Source of the DNA: Candidatus Avimonoglobus intestinipullorum
GTDB taxonomy: Bacteria > Bacillota > Clostridia > UBA1381
Reading direction: 5' to 3'
Length of the DNA: 51,030 bases
NCBI GenBank assembly: GCA_018714645.1
Contig: DVND01000019.1
Coordinates: 1-51,030, forward strand
In this document: positions 41,567 through 49,639 of the stretch, piece after piece
Numbering within the stretch: the first letter of the stretch is position 1
How the letters are laid out: every line of letters begins with the position of its first letter
Translations under genes and position numbers: made by a program
Notes under the pieces: model-generated
Databases searched by the model: none
What the model was told of the DNA's origin: nothing
Seen by the model: only the letters and a program-made list of their open reading frames with translations

Positions 41567-43080
41567 TCAAAATCCTCCTCAAAGTCAACGACAGTTTCAT
41601 CCGGCAGCGCCTCTGCGGGCTGCGGAACAGCCTTCGCCTTGCGCACATAGATGAGCCCCATAATTTGAATTGCAAGCAGCGGCGCCATGGCAACCAAAGC
41701 CACAACGCCAAATGCGTCCGTCACCACAGTGCCCCCCGCCGCCACACAGGCGCCCATTGCCAGCGGCAGTAAAAAGGTCGAGGTCATTGGGCCGCTGGCA
41801 ACGCCGCCGGAGTCAAACGCGATCCCGGCGAAAACAGGCGGTACAAGACGGCTGAGCACAAGAGAAATGATATAACCCGGTATAATCACCCAATAAATAT
41901 TGATCCCTGTCAAAACTCTTACCATCGCAAGCGCCACCGCACAGGCGACGCCAATGGAAAGCGCTGTATTCATCATTTTGTGCGATATCGTGCCGCCGGT
42001 CAAATCCTCTACCTGTTCGTTGAGGATTTGCACGGCGGGTTCCGCCTTGACAATATAATACCCGATTATGATCCCAATGGGAACCAGCAGCCATTTGAAC
42101 GGGCTTCCCCCCAAGCCGCTTCCCAACAAGCTTCCCACAGGGGCAAATCCAACGTTTACGCCCGTGAGGAATAGAATTAGCCCCAGCACGGTGTACACGA
42201 ACCCCACAACCATCCTTAAAACCTGCCGCTTATGATAATTCCGCGCAATCAGCTGGAATATGGCAAACACGCCCGCGACAGGCAAAATGCTGAGTGCAAC
42301 CTCTTTTCCATAGCGGGGGAGTTCGTAGACAAATTGTTTCATGACGTCACGTGTTGTGATAATGCTGGGGACTTCCGTCGCAGTATAGGCCGCATCCGTA
42401 GGATTGTAAAAAATCCCAAGCAATAACACCATCATGATCGGCCCCACGCTGCACAAAGCGACAAGCCCGAAGCTGTCGCTGGTCCCATCCCGGTCGCTCC
42501 GGGCGGCCGACAGGCCGACCCCCAGCGCCATGATGAACGGGACCGTCATCGGCCCGGTCGTAACCCCGCCGGAATCAAATGCCACGGCGGTAAAAGAATC
42601 GGGCGAGAAGAAAGACAGCACAAACAGCAATATATAGAATATCAGCAGCATGTTTGAAAGGCTGATATGAAACAGGATCCGCAAAACAGCCACCACAAGA
42701 AACACTCCTACCCCTACTGCCACCGTCCAGATCAAAACCCGGTTCGGAATAGAAGCCACTTGATTTGCCAGCACCTGGAGGTCCGGTTCCGCAATCGTAA
42801 TGATAACCCCCATTAAAAAGCTGACCAGCACAATCAGGATAATCCGTTTGCTTTTGATTAAGCGTCCGCCTACGCCCTGCCCCAAAGGCGTCATCGCCAT
42901 CTCCGCCCCGAGCTGAAAAAAACCCATGCCGACAATCAGCAATACCGCCCCGGCAAGAAACAGGGCAAGCGTTCCAATTTCCATGGGCACAAGCGTGATG
43001 CTTAAAAATAAAACAATGATGGTAATGGGGAGGACGCTGGATAACGATTCTTTAATTTTCTCTTTTAATTTTTCATTCAC
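41563..43080 (-). CDS. DUF1538 membrane protein, two-repeat form
   Basis: A 505-residue polytopic protein made of two homologous halves, each with the family signature AFDSGGV(T/A)(T/S)GPMT (near residues 168 and 418) followed by F-G-(L/V)-VAL. About twelve membrane segments are visible, with an acidic C-terminal tail (ETVVDFEEDFE). DUF1538 pairs (UmpA/UmpB) have been reported as cation/proton antiporters; from memory, this fused form would be one polypeptide. The start is GTG at 43080 with AAAGGAGG 13 nt upstream. It precedes the tandem PII gene in one operon with a long leader. Confidence 0.86.
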   Translation of the reverse strand: MNEKLKEKIKESLSSVLPITIIVLFLSITLVPMEIGTLALFLAGAVLLIVGMGFFQLGAEMAMTPLGQGVGGRLIKSKRIILIVLVSFLMGVIITIAEPDLQVLANQVASIPNRVLIWTVAVGVGVFLVVAVLRILFHISLSNMLLIFYILLFVLSFFSPDSFTAVAFDSGGVTTGPMTVPFIMALGVGLSAARSDRDGTSDSFGLVALCSVGPIMMVLLLGIFYNPTDAAYTATEVPSIITTRDVMKQFVYELPRYGKEVALSILPVAGVFAIFQLIARNYHKRQVLRMVVGFVYTVLGLILFLTGVNVGFAPVGSLLGSGLGGSPFKWLLVPIGIIIGYYIVKAEPAVQILNEQVEDLTGGTISHKMMNTALSIGVACAVALAMVRVLTGINIYWVIIPGYIISLVLSRLVPPVFAGIAFDSGGVASGPMTSTFLLPLAMGACVAAGGTVVTDAFGVVALVAMAPLLAIQIMGLIYVRKAKAVPQPAEALPDETVVDFEEDFE

Positions 43081-43106
43081 AACAGTTAAAAGACCTCCTT
43101 TATTAC

Positions 43107-43270
43107 AAAGGACATCTTAAAACATCCTTTGGATTTGAATAATCAGAATGCATCCATGCCGTATCACAGACAGGCCCAACGTCTATGTCCCCAATTTTAT
43201 GTACCATGATATTCATATACAGTAGAACCTTCTGCCGCTCACGTCCTTAAACATTCTTTCTAATTATATA
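43107..43270 (-). ncRNA. candidate structured leader of the DUF1538-PII operon
   Basis: The predicted start near 43269 leaves about 190 nt before the GTG. A hairpin CATAGAC (43187-43181)/GTCTGTG (43171-43165) with a 9-nt loop is visible. A second, 10-bp wobble-rich hairpin (43107-43130, ends AAAGGA/TCCTTT) lies just before the ribosome site. I do not recognise a known riboswitch class; a ligand-sensing or translational control role is a guess. Confidence 0.4.
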
Positions 43271-43275
43271 TTAAT

Positions 43276-43304
43276 ATTATACACTTTTTCGGAAAGTAAT
43301 TCAA
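43276..43304 (-). promoter_or_regulatory. promoter of the DUF1538-PII operon
   Basis: On the minus strand, -35 TTGAAT (43304-43299), a 17-bp spacer and -10 TATAAT (43281-43276). Confidence 0.8.
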
Positions 43305-43555
43305 TATGCAATGTTTATTTTGATTGCAAACAACATTCTTAGAGATACAGATACCCCCCCTTTGCAATATTTTTTTATCCAACCTTTGGCACGCCGGTCT
43401 TTCATCTTTATCCCCCGGGGAGGTTCTTTTTTGCATCCTCCACACGCTTTGCGTAAACAACGCCAATCACTAGGTATTGTCAGGCCGAATCCGTCCCTTT
43501 GTGTAAGATGACGAGGATGGGGGCAAATTCCCGGAAAATTATGGGTAAAAATCTC
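43305..43555. other. intergenic stretch with no recognised feature
   Basis: This is part of the 547-bp gap between the DUF1538 and marR genes. Short open frames on both strands have no convincing coding signature. A minus-strand 34-codon frame behind GGGGG was considered and left out. The sequence contains small GC-rich dyads (for example CGCTTTGCG) but nothing I can name. Confidence 0.6.
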
Positions 43556-43585
43556 CTTGACAGGGATTCTGCTTCCGGCGTATAA
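43556..43585 (+). promoter_or_regulatory. promoter of marR and the ABC exporter
   Basis: -35 TTGACA (43556-43561), an 18-bp spacer and -10 TATAAT (43580-43585). The -10 abuts the first MarR-type operator. Confidence 0.87.
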
Positions 43586-43611
43586 TTGACACGTCAATTA
43601 TTGATATATCA
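43585..43611. promoter_or_regulatory. two tandem MarR-type operators
   Basis: TTGACACGTCAA (43585-43596) and TTGATATATCAA (43600-43611) share the palindromic pattern TTGA-N4-TCAA, 15 bp centre to centre. The first is embedded in a longer dyad (ATAATTGAC-AC-GTCAATTAT, 43581-43600). They cover the -10 end, the start site and the region up to the ribosome site, so binding would repress the operon. Confidence 0.82.
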
Positions 43612-43627
43612 AGGAGTGATTACAAAG

Positions 43628-44074
43628 GTGGAACGGACATTCCATATGTTATTATACCGGGTATCCCATGCGCAGCGCAGCTATCTGCGCCCCTACGCTG
43701 CGGAAATCGGCCTTGGCACCGGGCAGCCGAAGCTGGTTTCCTATCTGGCGGAGCACGGCCCCTGCCGCCAACGGGAACTTGCGGATTATTTTGAGATTGA
43801 CCCCGCCGCCGTCAGCCGGATGCTGGACAATATGCGCAAGGCCGGTTTTGTCACCTGCCGCGCGGATGAACGCAACCGAAGGTCGGACGTTGTGGAGCTT
43901 ACCGAAAAAGGCCGCACGGCATACGGGAATTGGCGGGCGCATTGCAGGGAAATGGAGGGCATTATGCTGCAGGGATTCTCAGAAGAAGAACGGGCAGCTT
44001 TTGCACAGTATCTTTCCCGGGCTTATAACAACTTTAAAGTACGGCAAGGCGAAAGGGGGGGCAGCAGGACATGA
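43628..44074 (+). CDS. MarR-family transcriptional regulator
   Basis: A 148-residue winged-helix repressor: GPCRQRELADYFEIDPAAVSRMLDNMRKAGFVTCRADERNRRSDVVELTEKG spans the recognition helix and wing. The likely start is GTG at 43628, twelve nt after AAGGAG; the frame opens earlier at a TTG inside the operator, which is not credible. It overlaps the first ABC exporter gene by 4 bp. It probably represses its own operon through the tandem operators and is released by an exporter substrate. Confidence 0.92.
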   Translation: MERTFHMLLYRVSHAQRSYLRPYAAEIGLGTGQPKLVSYLAEHGPCRQRELADYFEIDPAAVSRMLDNMRKAGFVTCRADERNRRSDVVELTEKGRTAYGNWRAHCREMEGIMLQGFSEEERAAFAQYLSRAYNNFKVRQGERGGSRT

Positions 44075-45822
44075 ATGACTTGAAGCGTCTATTCCGTTAT
44101 TTAGGCAGTTACCGCAAGGATTTGATATTGGGTGCTTTGTTCATCATTGTAGAAACAGGGTTTGAACTGGTGATTCCCGTCCTGATGGCGGATATTATCG
44201 ACATCGGGGTGGCAAACCGCGATACGGCGTTTATCTGCCTGAAAGGGGCGGAAATGGGCGTTTGCGCGGTTTTGTCGCTGATAACCGGATTGCTGTACGC
44301 CAGATATGCGGCGCGGGCCTCTTACGGCTTCGGGGCGCAGATCCGGGAAGCGCAGTATGAACAGGTACAGAAGTATTCGTTTGCAAACCTGGATCGCTTT
44401 GAAACTTCCTCTCTCGTCACCCGGATGACCACCGACGTCACCGTCCTGCAAAATTCCATCAACGGCGGCTTCCGCCCGATGGTACGCGGCCCGGTGATGC
44501 TGGTGATGGGCATTGGACTGTCCTTCATGATGAACGCGAAACTTTCCCTTGTCTTTTTTGTCAGCACACCGCTCCTTGCAGTCATTTTATACCTGATTGT
44601 GCGGAAGGTTGCGCCCATGTACGGGCGGCTGCAAAAGGCAGTGGACCATCTGAACAACGTCGTGCAGGAAGGCCTGACCGCCATCCGCGCAGTAAAGGCG
44701 TTCGTCCGCGGGGAATATGAAGCGGAAAAATTTGAAAGCGTCAACCAGGAGCTGATGCAGGCCAGCCAGAAAACCTTCCAGTATGCGGTTTTGAATCAGC
44801 CCGCCTTTCAATTGATTATGTATACTGCCGTTGTACTCATCATGTGGTTCGGGGGCAATATGATTTTGCAGCGCAACTTGCAGGTGGGCGCCCTGACCGG
44901 ATTTTTGAGCTATGTGATGCAGGTAATGAATTCCCTGATGATGATTTCCAATGTTTTTTTACTGATGACCCGTTCGCTGGCAAGCGCAAAACGGATCATT
45001 GAAGTGCTGAACGAACGGCCAACCCTTTTCTCCGCCGCAGGGGCGGAGACAGAAATCCCGGACGGGAGCGTCGATTTTGAAAACGTGTCGTTCAAATATA
45101 AGAAAGCGGCACAGGAATTTGCCCTTTCCGGGGTAACTCTGCATATCCCCGCCGGGCAGACAGTCGGTATCTTGGGCGGCACGGGGTCGGCAAAAACCAC
45201 ACTGGTACAGCTCATCCCGCGCCTATATGACGTGTCGGAGGGCAAGGTCTGCGTGGGCGGCAGGGATGTGCGGGACTATGATTTGACCGCCCTGCGCGAT
45301 GCGGTGGGCATCGTCCTGCAAAAAAATGTGCTCTTCTCCGGCACGGTGCGGGAAAATCTGCTTTGGGGCAACCGGGATGCGGACGATGCGGCCATTTGGC
45401 GCGCTTGCCGGGACGCCTGCGCGGATGAATTCCTCAGCAGGATGCCCCAGGGTCTGGAAACGGATTTGGGCCAGGGGGGCGTAAATGTTTCCGGCGGCCA
45501 GAAACAGCGTCTGTGTATTGCGCGGGCGCTGCTTAAACAGCCGAAAATATTGATTATGGATGATTCGACCAGCGCGGTGGATACGGCTACCGAGGCAAAA
45601 ATCCGCAGTTCCCTGGCGAGATTGAAGGACGTAACCAAAATCATCATTGCCCAGCGGGTCACTTCGGTGATGGATACCGACCAGATTATCATTCTGGACG
45701 ACGGTAAAGTCCATGCCTGCGGTACCCACGCGGAACTGCTGAGAAGCAATTCCATTTATCAGGAAATCTACTATTCCCAAATGAAAGGAGACGGAGCAGA
45801 TGGCGCAGAAGCCTGCCGGTAA
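44071..45822 (+). CDS. heterodimeric ABC exporter subunit, degenerate ATPase site
   Basis: A 583-residue fused membrane/ATPase half-transporter with six membrane helices (about 15-300), then the ATPase. Walker A is GGTGSAKTT (Ala instead of the last Gly before Lys), the signature is VSGGQKQR, and Walker B is KILIMDDSTSAVD, with Asp in place of the catalytic Glu. This marks the degenerate half, as in LmrC or TM287. It overlaps marR by 4 bp and the second subunit by 23 bp. A multidrug or lipid exporter is likely; the substrate is unknown. Confidence 0.93.
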   Translation: MNDLKRLFRYLGSYRKDLILGALFIIVETGFELVIPVLMADIIDIGVANRDTAFICLKGAEMGVCAVLSLITGLLYARYAARASYGFGAQIREAQYEQVQKYSFANLDRFETSSLVTRMTTDVTVLQNSINGGFRPMVRGPVMLVMGIGLSFMMNAKLSLVFFVSTPLLAVILYLIVRKVAPMYGRLQKAVDHLNNVVQEGLTAIRAVKAFVRGEYEAEKFESVNQELMQASQKTFQYAVLNQPAFQLIMYTAVVLIMWFGGNMILQRNLQVGALTGFLSYVMQVMNSLMMISNVFLLMTRSLASAKRIIEVLNERPTLFSAAGAETEIPDGSVDFENVSFKYKKAAQEFALSGVTLHIPAGQTVGILGGTGSAKTTLVQLIPRLYDVSEGKVCVGGRDVRDYDLTALRDAVGIVLQKNVLFSGTVRENLLWGNRDADDAAIWRACRDACADEFLSRMPQGLETDLGQGGVNVSGGQKQRLCIARALLKQPKILIMDDSTSAVDTATEAKIRSSLARLKDVTKIIIAQRVTSVMDTDQIIILDDGKVHACGTHAELLRSNSIYQEIYYSQMKGDGADGAEACR

Positions 45823-47641
45823 ACGGCCTCAAAATCTGTGGTTTACGGTGCGTACCTTGTTTTCCTATATGGGACGCCATAAATTTCTGCTTTTGATTGT
45901 GGCGGTGTTGGTGACGGCCAGCGCGCTTGCCAACCTGTTCGGTACCTATATGATCCGCCCGGTGGTCAACCATCTGGCCTCCGGGGATGTAAAGGCGCTG
46001 GTTGCCGGAGTGGCGGCCACCGCCGCCATTTTCGGGCTGGGCGTCCTGTCCGCTTATGGCTATACCCAGACCATGGTCCGGGCAGCGCAAAAGATTTTGT
46101 ATGATATCCGGCGGGACTTGTTTGCGCACATGCAAAAGCTGCCTTTGCGTTTTTTCGACACCCATCGCCATGGGGATGTTATGAGCTATTACACCAACGA
46201 TGTTGACACCATTTCGGATGCGCTCAACAACAGCTTTGCAATGGTGATACAGAGCTTTATTCAAATGATGGGGACCATCGTACTGCTGTTCGTCCTGAAC
46301 TGGCAGCTTTCGCTGATTGTGCTGGTATGCTACATTGCAATGTTTCTGTATATCCAATACAGCGGCAAACGCAGCAAAGCGTATTATAGCCGCCAGCAGG
46401 CTGCACTGGGGGAGCTGGACGGGTACATTGAGGAGATGGTCAACGGCCAGAAGGTGGTCAAGGTCTTTAACCATGAGGCGGAGAACCTGCGGCTGTTCCG
46501 CAAAAAAAACGAAAAACTCCGCCTGGCGGGGACCGGGGCGCAAAGCTATGCCGCCACCATGGTCCCGGCGGTGGTCAGTATCTCCTATATCAACTATGCA
46601 ATTGTTGCGGCGCTGGGCGGCATCATGGCCATGCAGGGCAAAACGGACGTCGGCAGCCTCGCCAGTTATCTGGTTTTTGTCCGGCAGGCTGCTTTGCCCA
46701 TCAACCAATTTACCCAGCAGAGCAATTTCCTGCTTGCCGCTCTCGCCGGGGCGGAGCGGGTTTTTACAGTCGTGCACCGCCCACCGGAGGTTGATGAAGG
46801 GGAAACAGAACTGGTAAATGTCCGGGAGGAAAATGGGACCCTTGCCGCATGCCGGGAATTTACCGGCAGCTGGGCCTGGCAGAACGCACAGGGACAACTG
46901 ATCCCTTTGCGGGGGGACGTCCATTTTCAAAATGTCAGTTTCGGGTATGACAGCAGCCACATGATCCTGCATGACGTCAGTCTTTATGCCAAACCGGGGC
47001 AGAAAATTGCCTTTGTCGGCTCCACCGGGGCGGGTAAAACCACCATTACCAACCTGATCAACCGGTTTTATGATGTACAGCAAGGCAGCATCGTCTACGA
47101 CGGCATCGATGTACGGGAGATCCGCAAGGATTCCCTGCGCCGTTCCTTGGGCATCGTTTTACAGGATACCCATCTGTTTACCGGGACCATTGCGGACAAT
47201 ATCCGGTTCGGCAAGCTGGATGCAAGCGATGAGGAAGTCCTACAGGCCGCAAAAATTGCGAATGCGCATTCTTTTATCCGCCGGCTGCCCGAAGGGTACC
47301 ATACCATGGTGACTGCGGACGGCGCCAATCTGTCGCAGGGGCAGCGGCAGCTGCTGGCGATTGCACGCGCGGCGGTAGCAAATCCCCCCGTTTTGATTTT
47401 GGACGAAGCGACCAGCAGCATCGATACCCGTACCGAAGCGTTGATCGAAAAGGGGATGGACCGTCTGATGGAGGGGCGCACGGTTTTTGTCATTGCACAC
47501 AGGCTTTCCACCGTCCGCAATGCGGACGCTATTATGGTGCTGGAGCACGGGCGCATTATTGAGCGCGGCAGCCATGAGGAACTGCTTGCCCAAAAAGGCG
47601 TATACTATCAGCTGTATCACGGCATGTTCGAATTATCGTAA
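45800..47641 (+). CDS. heterodimeric ABC exporter subunit, canonical ATPase site
   Basis: A 613-residue half-transporter with six N-terminal membrane helices and an ATPase. Walker A is GSTGAGKTT, the signature is the variant LSQGQRQL, and Walker B is VLILDEATSSID with the catalytic Glu present. An extra stretch between the membrane and ATPase domains (about 330-370, VREENGTLAACREFTGSWAWQNAQGQLIPL) matches the LmrD/TM288-type partner. It completes the exporter with the previous gene, and ends before a strong terminator. Confidence 0.93.
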   Translation: MAQKPAGKRPQNLWFTVRTLFSYMGRHKFLLLIVAVLVTASALANLFGTYMIRPVVNHLASGDVKALVAGVAATAAIFGLGVLSAYGYTQTMVRAAQKILYDIRRDLFAHMQKLPLRFFDTHRHGDVMSYYTNDVDTISDALNNSFAMVIQSFIQMMGTIVLLFVLNWQLSLIVLVCYIAMFLYIQYSGKRSKAYYSRQQAALGELDGYIEEMVNGQKVVKVFNHEAENLRLFRKKNEKLRLAGTGAQSYAATMVPAVVSISYINYAIVAALGGIMAMQGKTDVGSLASYLVFVRQAALPINQFTQQSNFLLAALAGAERVFTVVHRPPEVDEGETELVNVREENGTLAACREFTGSWAWQNAQGQLIPLRGDVHFQNVSFGYDSSHMILHDVSLYAKPGQKIAFVGSTGAGKTTITNLINRFYDVQQGSIVYDGIDVREIRKDSLRRSLGIVLQDTHLFTGTIADNIRFGKLDASDEEVLQAAKIANAHSFIRRLPEGYHTMVTADGANLSQGQRQLLAIARAAVANPPVLILDEATSSIDTRTEALIEKGMDRLMEGRTVFVIAHRLSTVRNADAIMVLEHGRIIERGSHEELLAQKGVYYQLYHGMFELS

Positions 47642-47694
47642 TACCCATAAAATCGCCTTGAATCACGATACCCTGTGAGCTGGAGGTTTTTCCA

Positions 47695-47730
47695 AAAAAC
47701 AGTCTGCGGCATACGCCGCAGACTGTTTTT
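47695..47730. terminator. bidirectional terminator, ABC exporter/GH3
   Basis: 16-bp perfect arms (47695-47710 and 47715-47730, core CAGTCTGCGGC) with loop ATAC, between convergent genes. Confidence 0.94.
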
Positions 47731-47747
47731 ATAATTTCTCTTTTTTA

Positions 47748-49637
47748 TCAAAATTCCACCCGAATCGTTTCACCTGTCCGGATATGTACCCGCTGAAACC
47801 CGCAAAGATTTTTATGGGGAATATATTCAAACCGCAGGATGGTATAATCCGTATCCATACCGCCCCTGTTTATAACCTCTGCCGTTTTTTCATCGATCCA
47901 CCGTTCCTGTATATCTGCATAGGTCAAGCCATGGCCAAACGGATAGACCACGGGACCCTTGAAAAACTTATAGGTCCGGTTTTCCATGGAATAATCCCTA
48001 AAATCCGGAAGGTCGTCCGCAGAGCGGTAAAATGTCACCGGCAGGCGGCCGCTGGGGCTGTATGCTCCAAATAAAATTTCCGCCAGGGCCCGGCCGCCCT
48101 CAGCGCCGGGATAAAAGCACTGCAAAACAGCGTTGCACTGCTGATCCTGTTCCCAAAGATTTACACAACTGCCGCTGACATTTACAAATACCACCGGTTT
48201 ATTGAGTTTCATAATTTCTTTATAAAGGATTTGTTGCGGCAAAGGCAATTCCAAATCTTTTTTATCGCCACTGTAACTGCCGTTATTCACTTCTCCTTCT
48301 TCGCCCTCCAGGCAAGGCTGCAACCCCATACACAGCACAACCACATCTGCATTCCGGGCGGCAATGACTGCTTCCCGCTCCGGATGCTCATCCCATGCGC
48401 CAATAATTTTCCCGGCAACATGGCACCCGTAAGCATAACGCACATTGCCCCCGTTGTATTCCTGAATCCCCCGCAGGATCGTACAATATTCGGACGGCGT
48501 GCCGTTATAATTTGCCAGCAGGACAGATTTATCATCCGCATTCGGCCCAATCACTGCTATCTTACATCCCTTTTTCAAGGGCAGTATCCCGTCATTTTTC
48601 AACAAAACAATGCTTTCCCGCGCCATTTTCCGGTTCAGCTGCTTATGTTCCTCACATTCCACAACATCCAGCGAAATACGGTTATAGGGACAGTCCTCAT
48701 CAAACATCCCCAGCCGAAACCGGGCCGTAAAGAGTTTCTCCACAGCCGCCGTTACCGTTTCCTCATCCAAAAGCCCCATCGCCACGGCAGTTTTCAGCCA
48801 TTTATAAGCGTCCCCGCAGTTGAGCTGACAGCCATTATTCACTGCCAGCGCCGCGCTTTCCGCCGGCGTTTGCGTCAGCTTATGATGCTCGTTAATGTCG
48901 CAAATTGCCCCGCAGTCCGAAACCACATATCCTTCAAACCCAAATTCCTGATACAAAATCTTCTTCAAATACGTGGGGCTGGCGCAGGCCGCCTCGCCGT
49001 TGATCCGGTTATATGCGCCCATGACCGCAGAAGGATGCGCATGTTCGATACAGTAACGGAATGCCCATAAATAGGTTTCATACAGGTCTTTTTCATCCAC
49101 TCTTGCGTCAAATTCATGCCGCTCGCTTTCCGGGCCGCTGTGAACAGCGTAATGCTTTAACGTGGCGTCGACTTTTCTGTACTGTTCATCATACCCTTGC
49201 AACCCCTTTACAAAAGCGGCACCCATATGGCCGGTCAGATATGGATCTTCACCGTAAGTTTCATGGCCCCGCCCCCAGCGCGGGTCCCGGAAAATATTGA
49301 TGTTGGGCGACCACATGGTCAGCCCCTGGTAAATCTGCGTATCTCCAAATTCCCGGTACGCGTTGTATTTTGCCCGGGCCTCTTCAGAAATAGCGCCGGC
49401 AACAGTCTCCAGCAGCGCCGGGTCAAAGCTGGCCGCCATCCCGATTGCCTGCGGGAAAACGGTTGCGCAGCCGGAACGGGCCACGCCGTGCAGGCACTCG
49501 TTCCACCAGTTATAAGCGGGGATCCCCAGCCGCTCAATGGCCGGCGCTTCATACCGCATTTGCGCCAGCTTTTCTGCAAGCGTCATCTTCCCTACCAGTT
49601 CTTTTGCGCGCTGTCTATGTAGTGCCTCATAATCCAT
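47748..49637 (-). CDS. GH3 beta-xylosidase/beta-glucosidase
   Basis: A 629-residue intracellular glycoside hydrolase family 3 enzyme (no signal peptide). The xylosidase-type opening YNWWNECLHGVARSG is followed by NIFRDPRWGRGHETYGEDP, KHYAVHSGPESERHEFDA, the nucleophile Asp in YVVSDCGAI (about residue 241) and the second domain with VLLKNDGILPL and YPFGHGLTY. The family usually ends in a complete fibronectin-III-like domain (total about 700). Here that domain is short, stopping at the strand GFQRVHIRTGETIRVEF, so the C-terminus is compact or truncated. The ATG at 49637 (GGGG 7 nt upstream) is preferred to GTG at 49643. It follows xylA by 2 bp: xylo-oligosaccharide breakdown feeding xylose isomerisation. 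Confidence 0.92.
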   Translation of the reverse strand: MDYEALHRQRAKELVGKMTLAEKLAQMRYEAPAIERLGIPAYNWWNECLHGVARSGCATVFPQAIGMAASFDPALLETVAGAISEEARAKYNAYREFGDTQIYQGLTMWSPNINIFRDPRWGRGHETYGEDPYLTGHMGAAFVKGLQGYDEQYRKVDATLKHYAVHSGPESERHEFDARVDEKDLYETYLWAFRYCIEHAHPSAVMGAYNRINGEAACASPTYLKKILYQEFGFEGYVVSDCGAICDINEHHKLTQTPAESAALAVNNGCQLNCGDAYKWLKTAVAMGLLDEETVTAAVEKLFTARFRLGMFDEDCPYNRISLDVVECEEHKQLNRKMARESIVLLKNDGILPLKKGCKIAVIGPNADDKSVLLANYNGTPSEYCTILRGIQEYNGGNVRYAYGCHVAGKIIGAWDEHPEREAVIAARNADVVVLCMGLQPCLEGEEGEVNNGSYSGDKKDLELPLPQQILYKEIMKLNKPVVFVNVSGSCVNLWEQDQQCNAVLQCFYPGAEGGRALAEILFGAYSPSGRLPVTFYRSADDLPDFRDYSMENRTYKFFKGPVVYPFGHGLTYADIQERWIDEKTAEVINRGGMDTDYTILRFEYIPHKNLCGFQRVHIRTGETIRVEF

Positions 49638-49639
49638 AT

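Noticed and set aside
43301..43466. Short minus-strand frames upstream of the DUF1538 promoter, including a 34-codon frame behind GGGGG
   Set aside because: Basic, low-complexity products, weak ribosome context, and overlap with the -35 of a good promoter.
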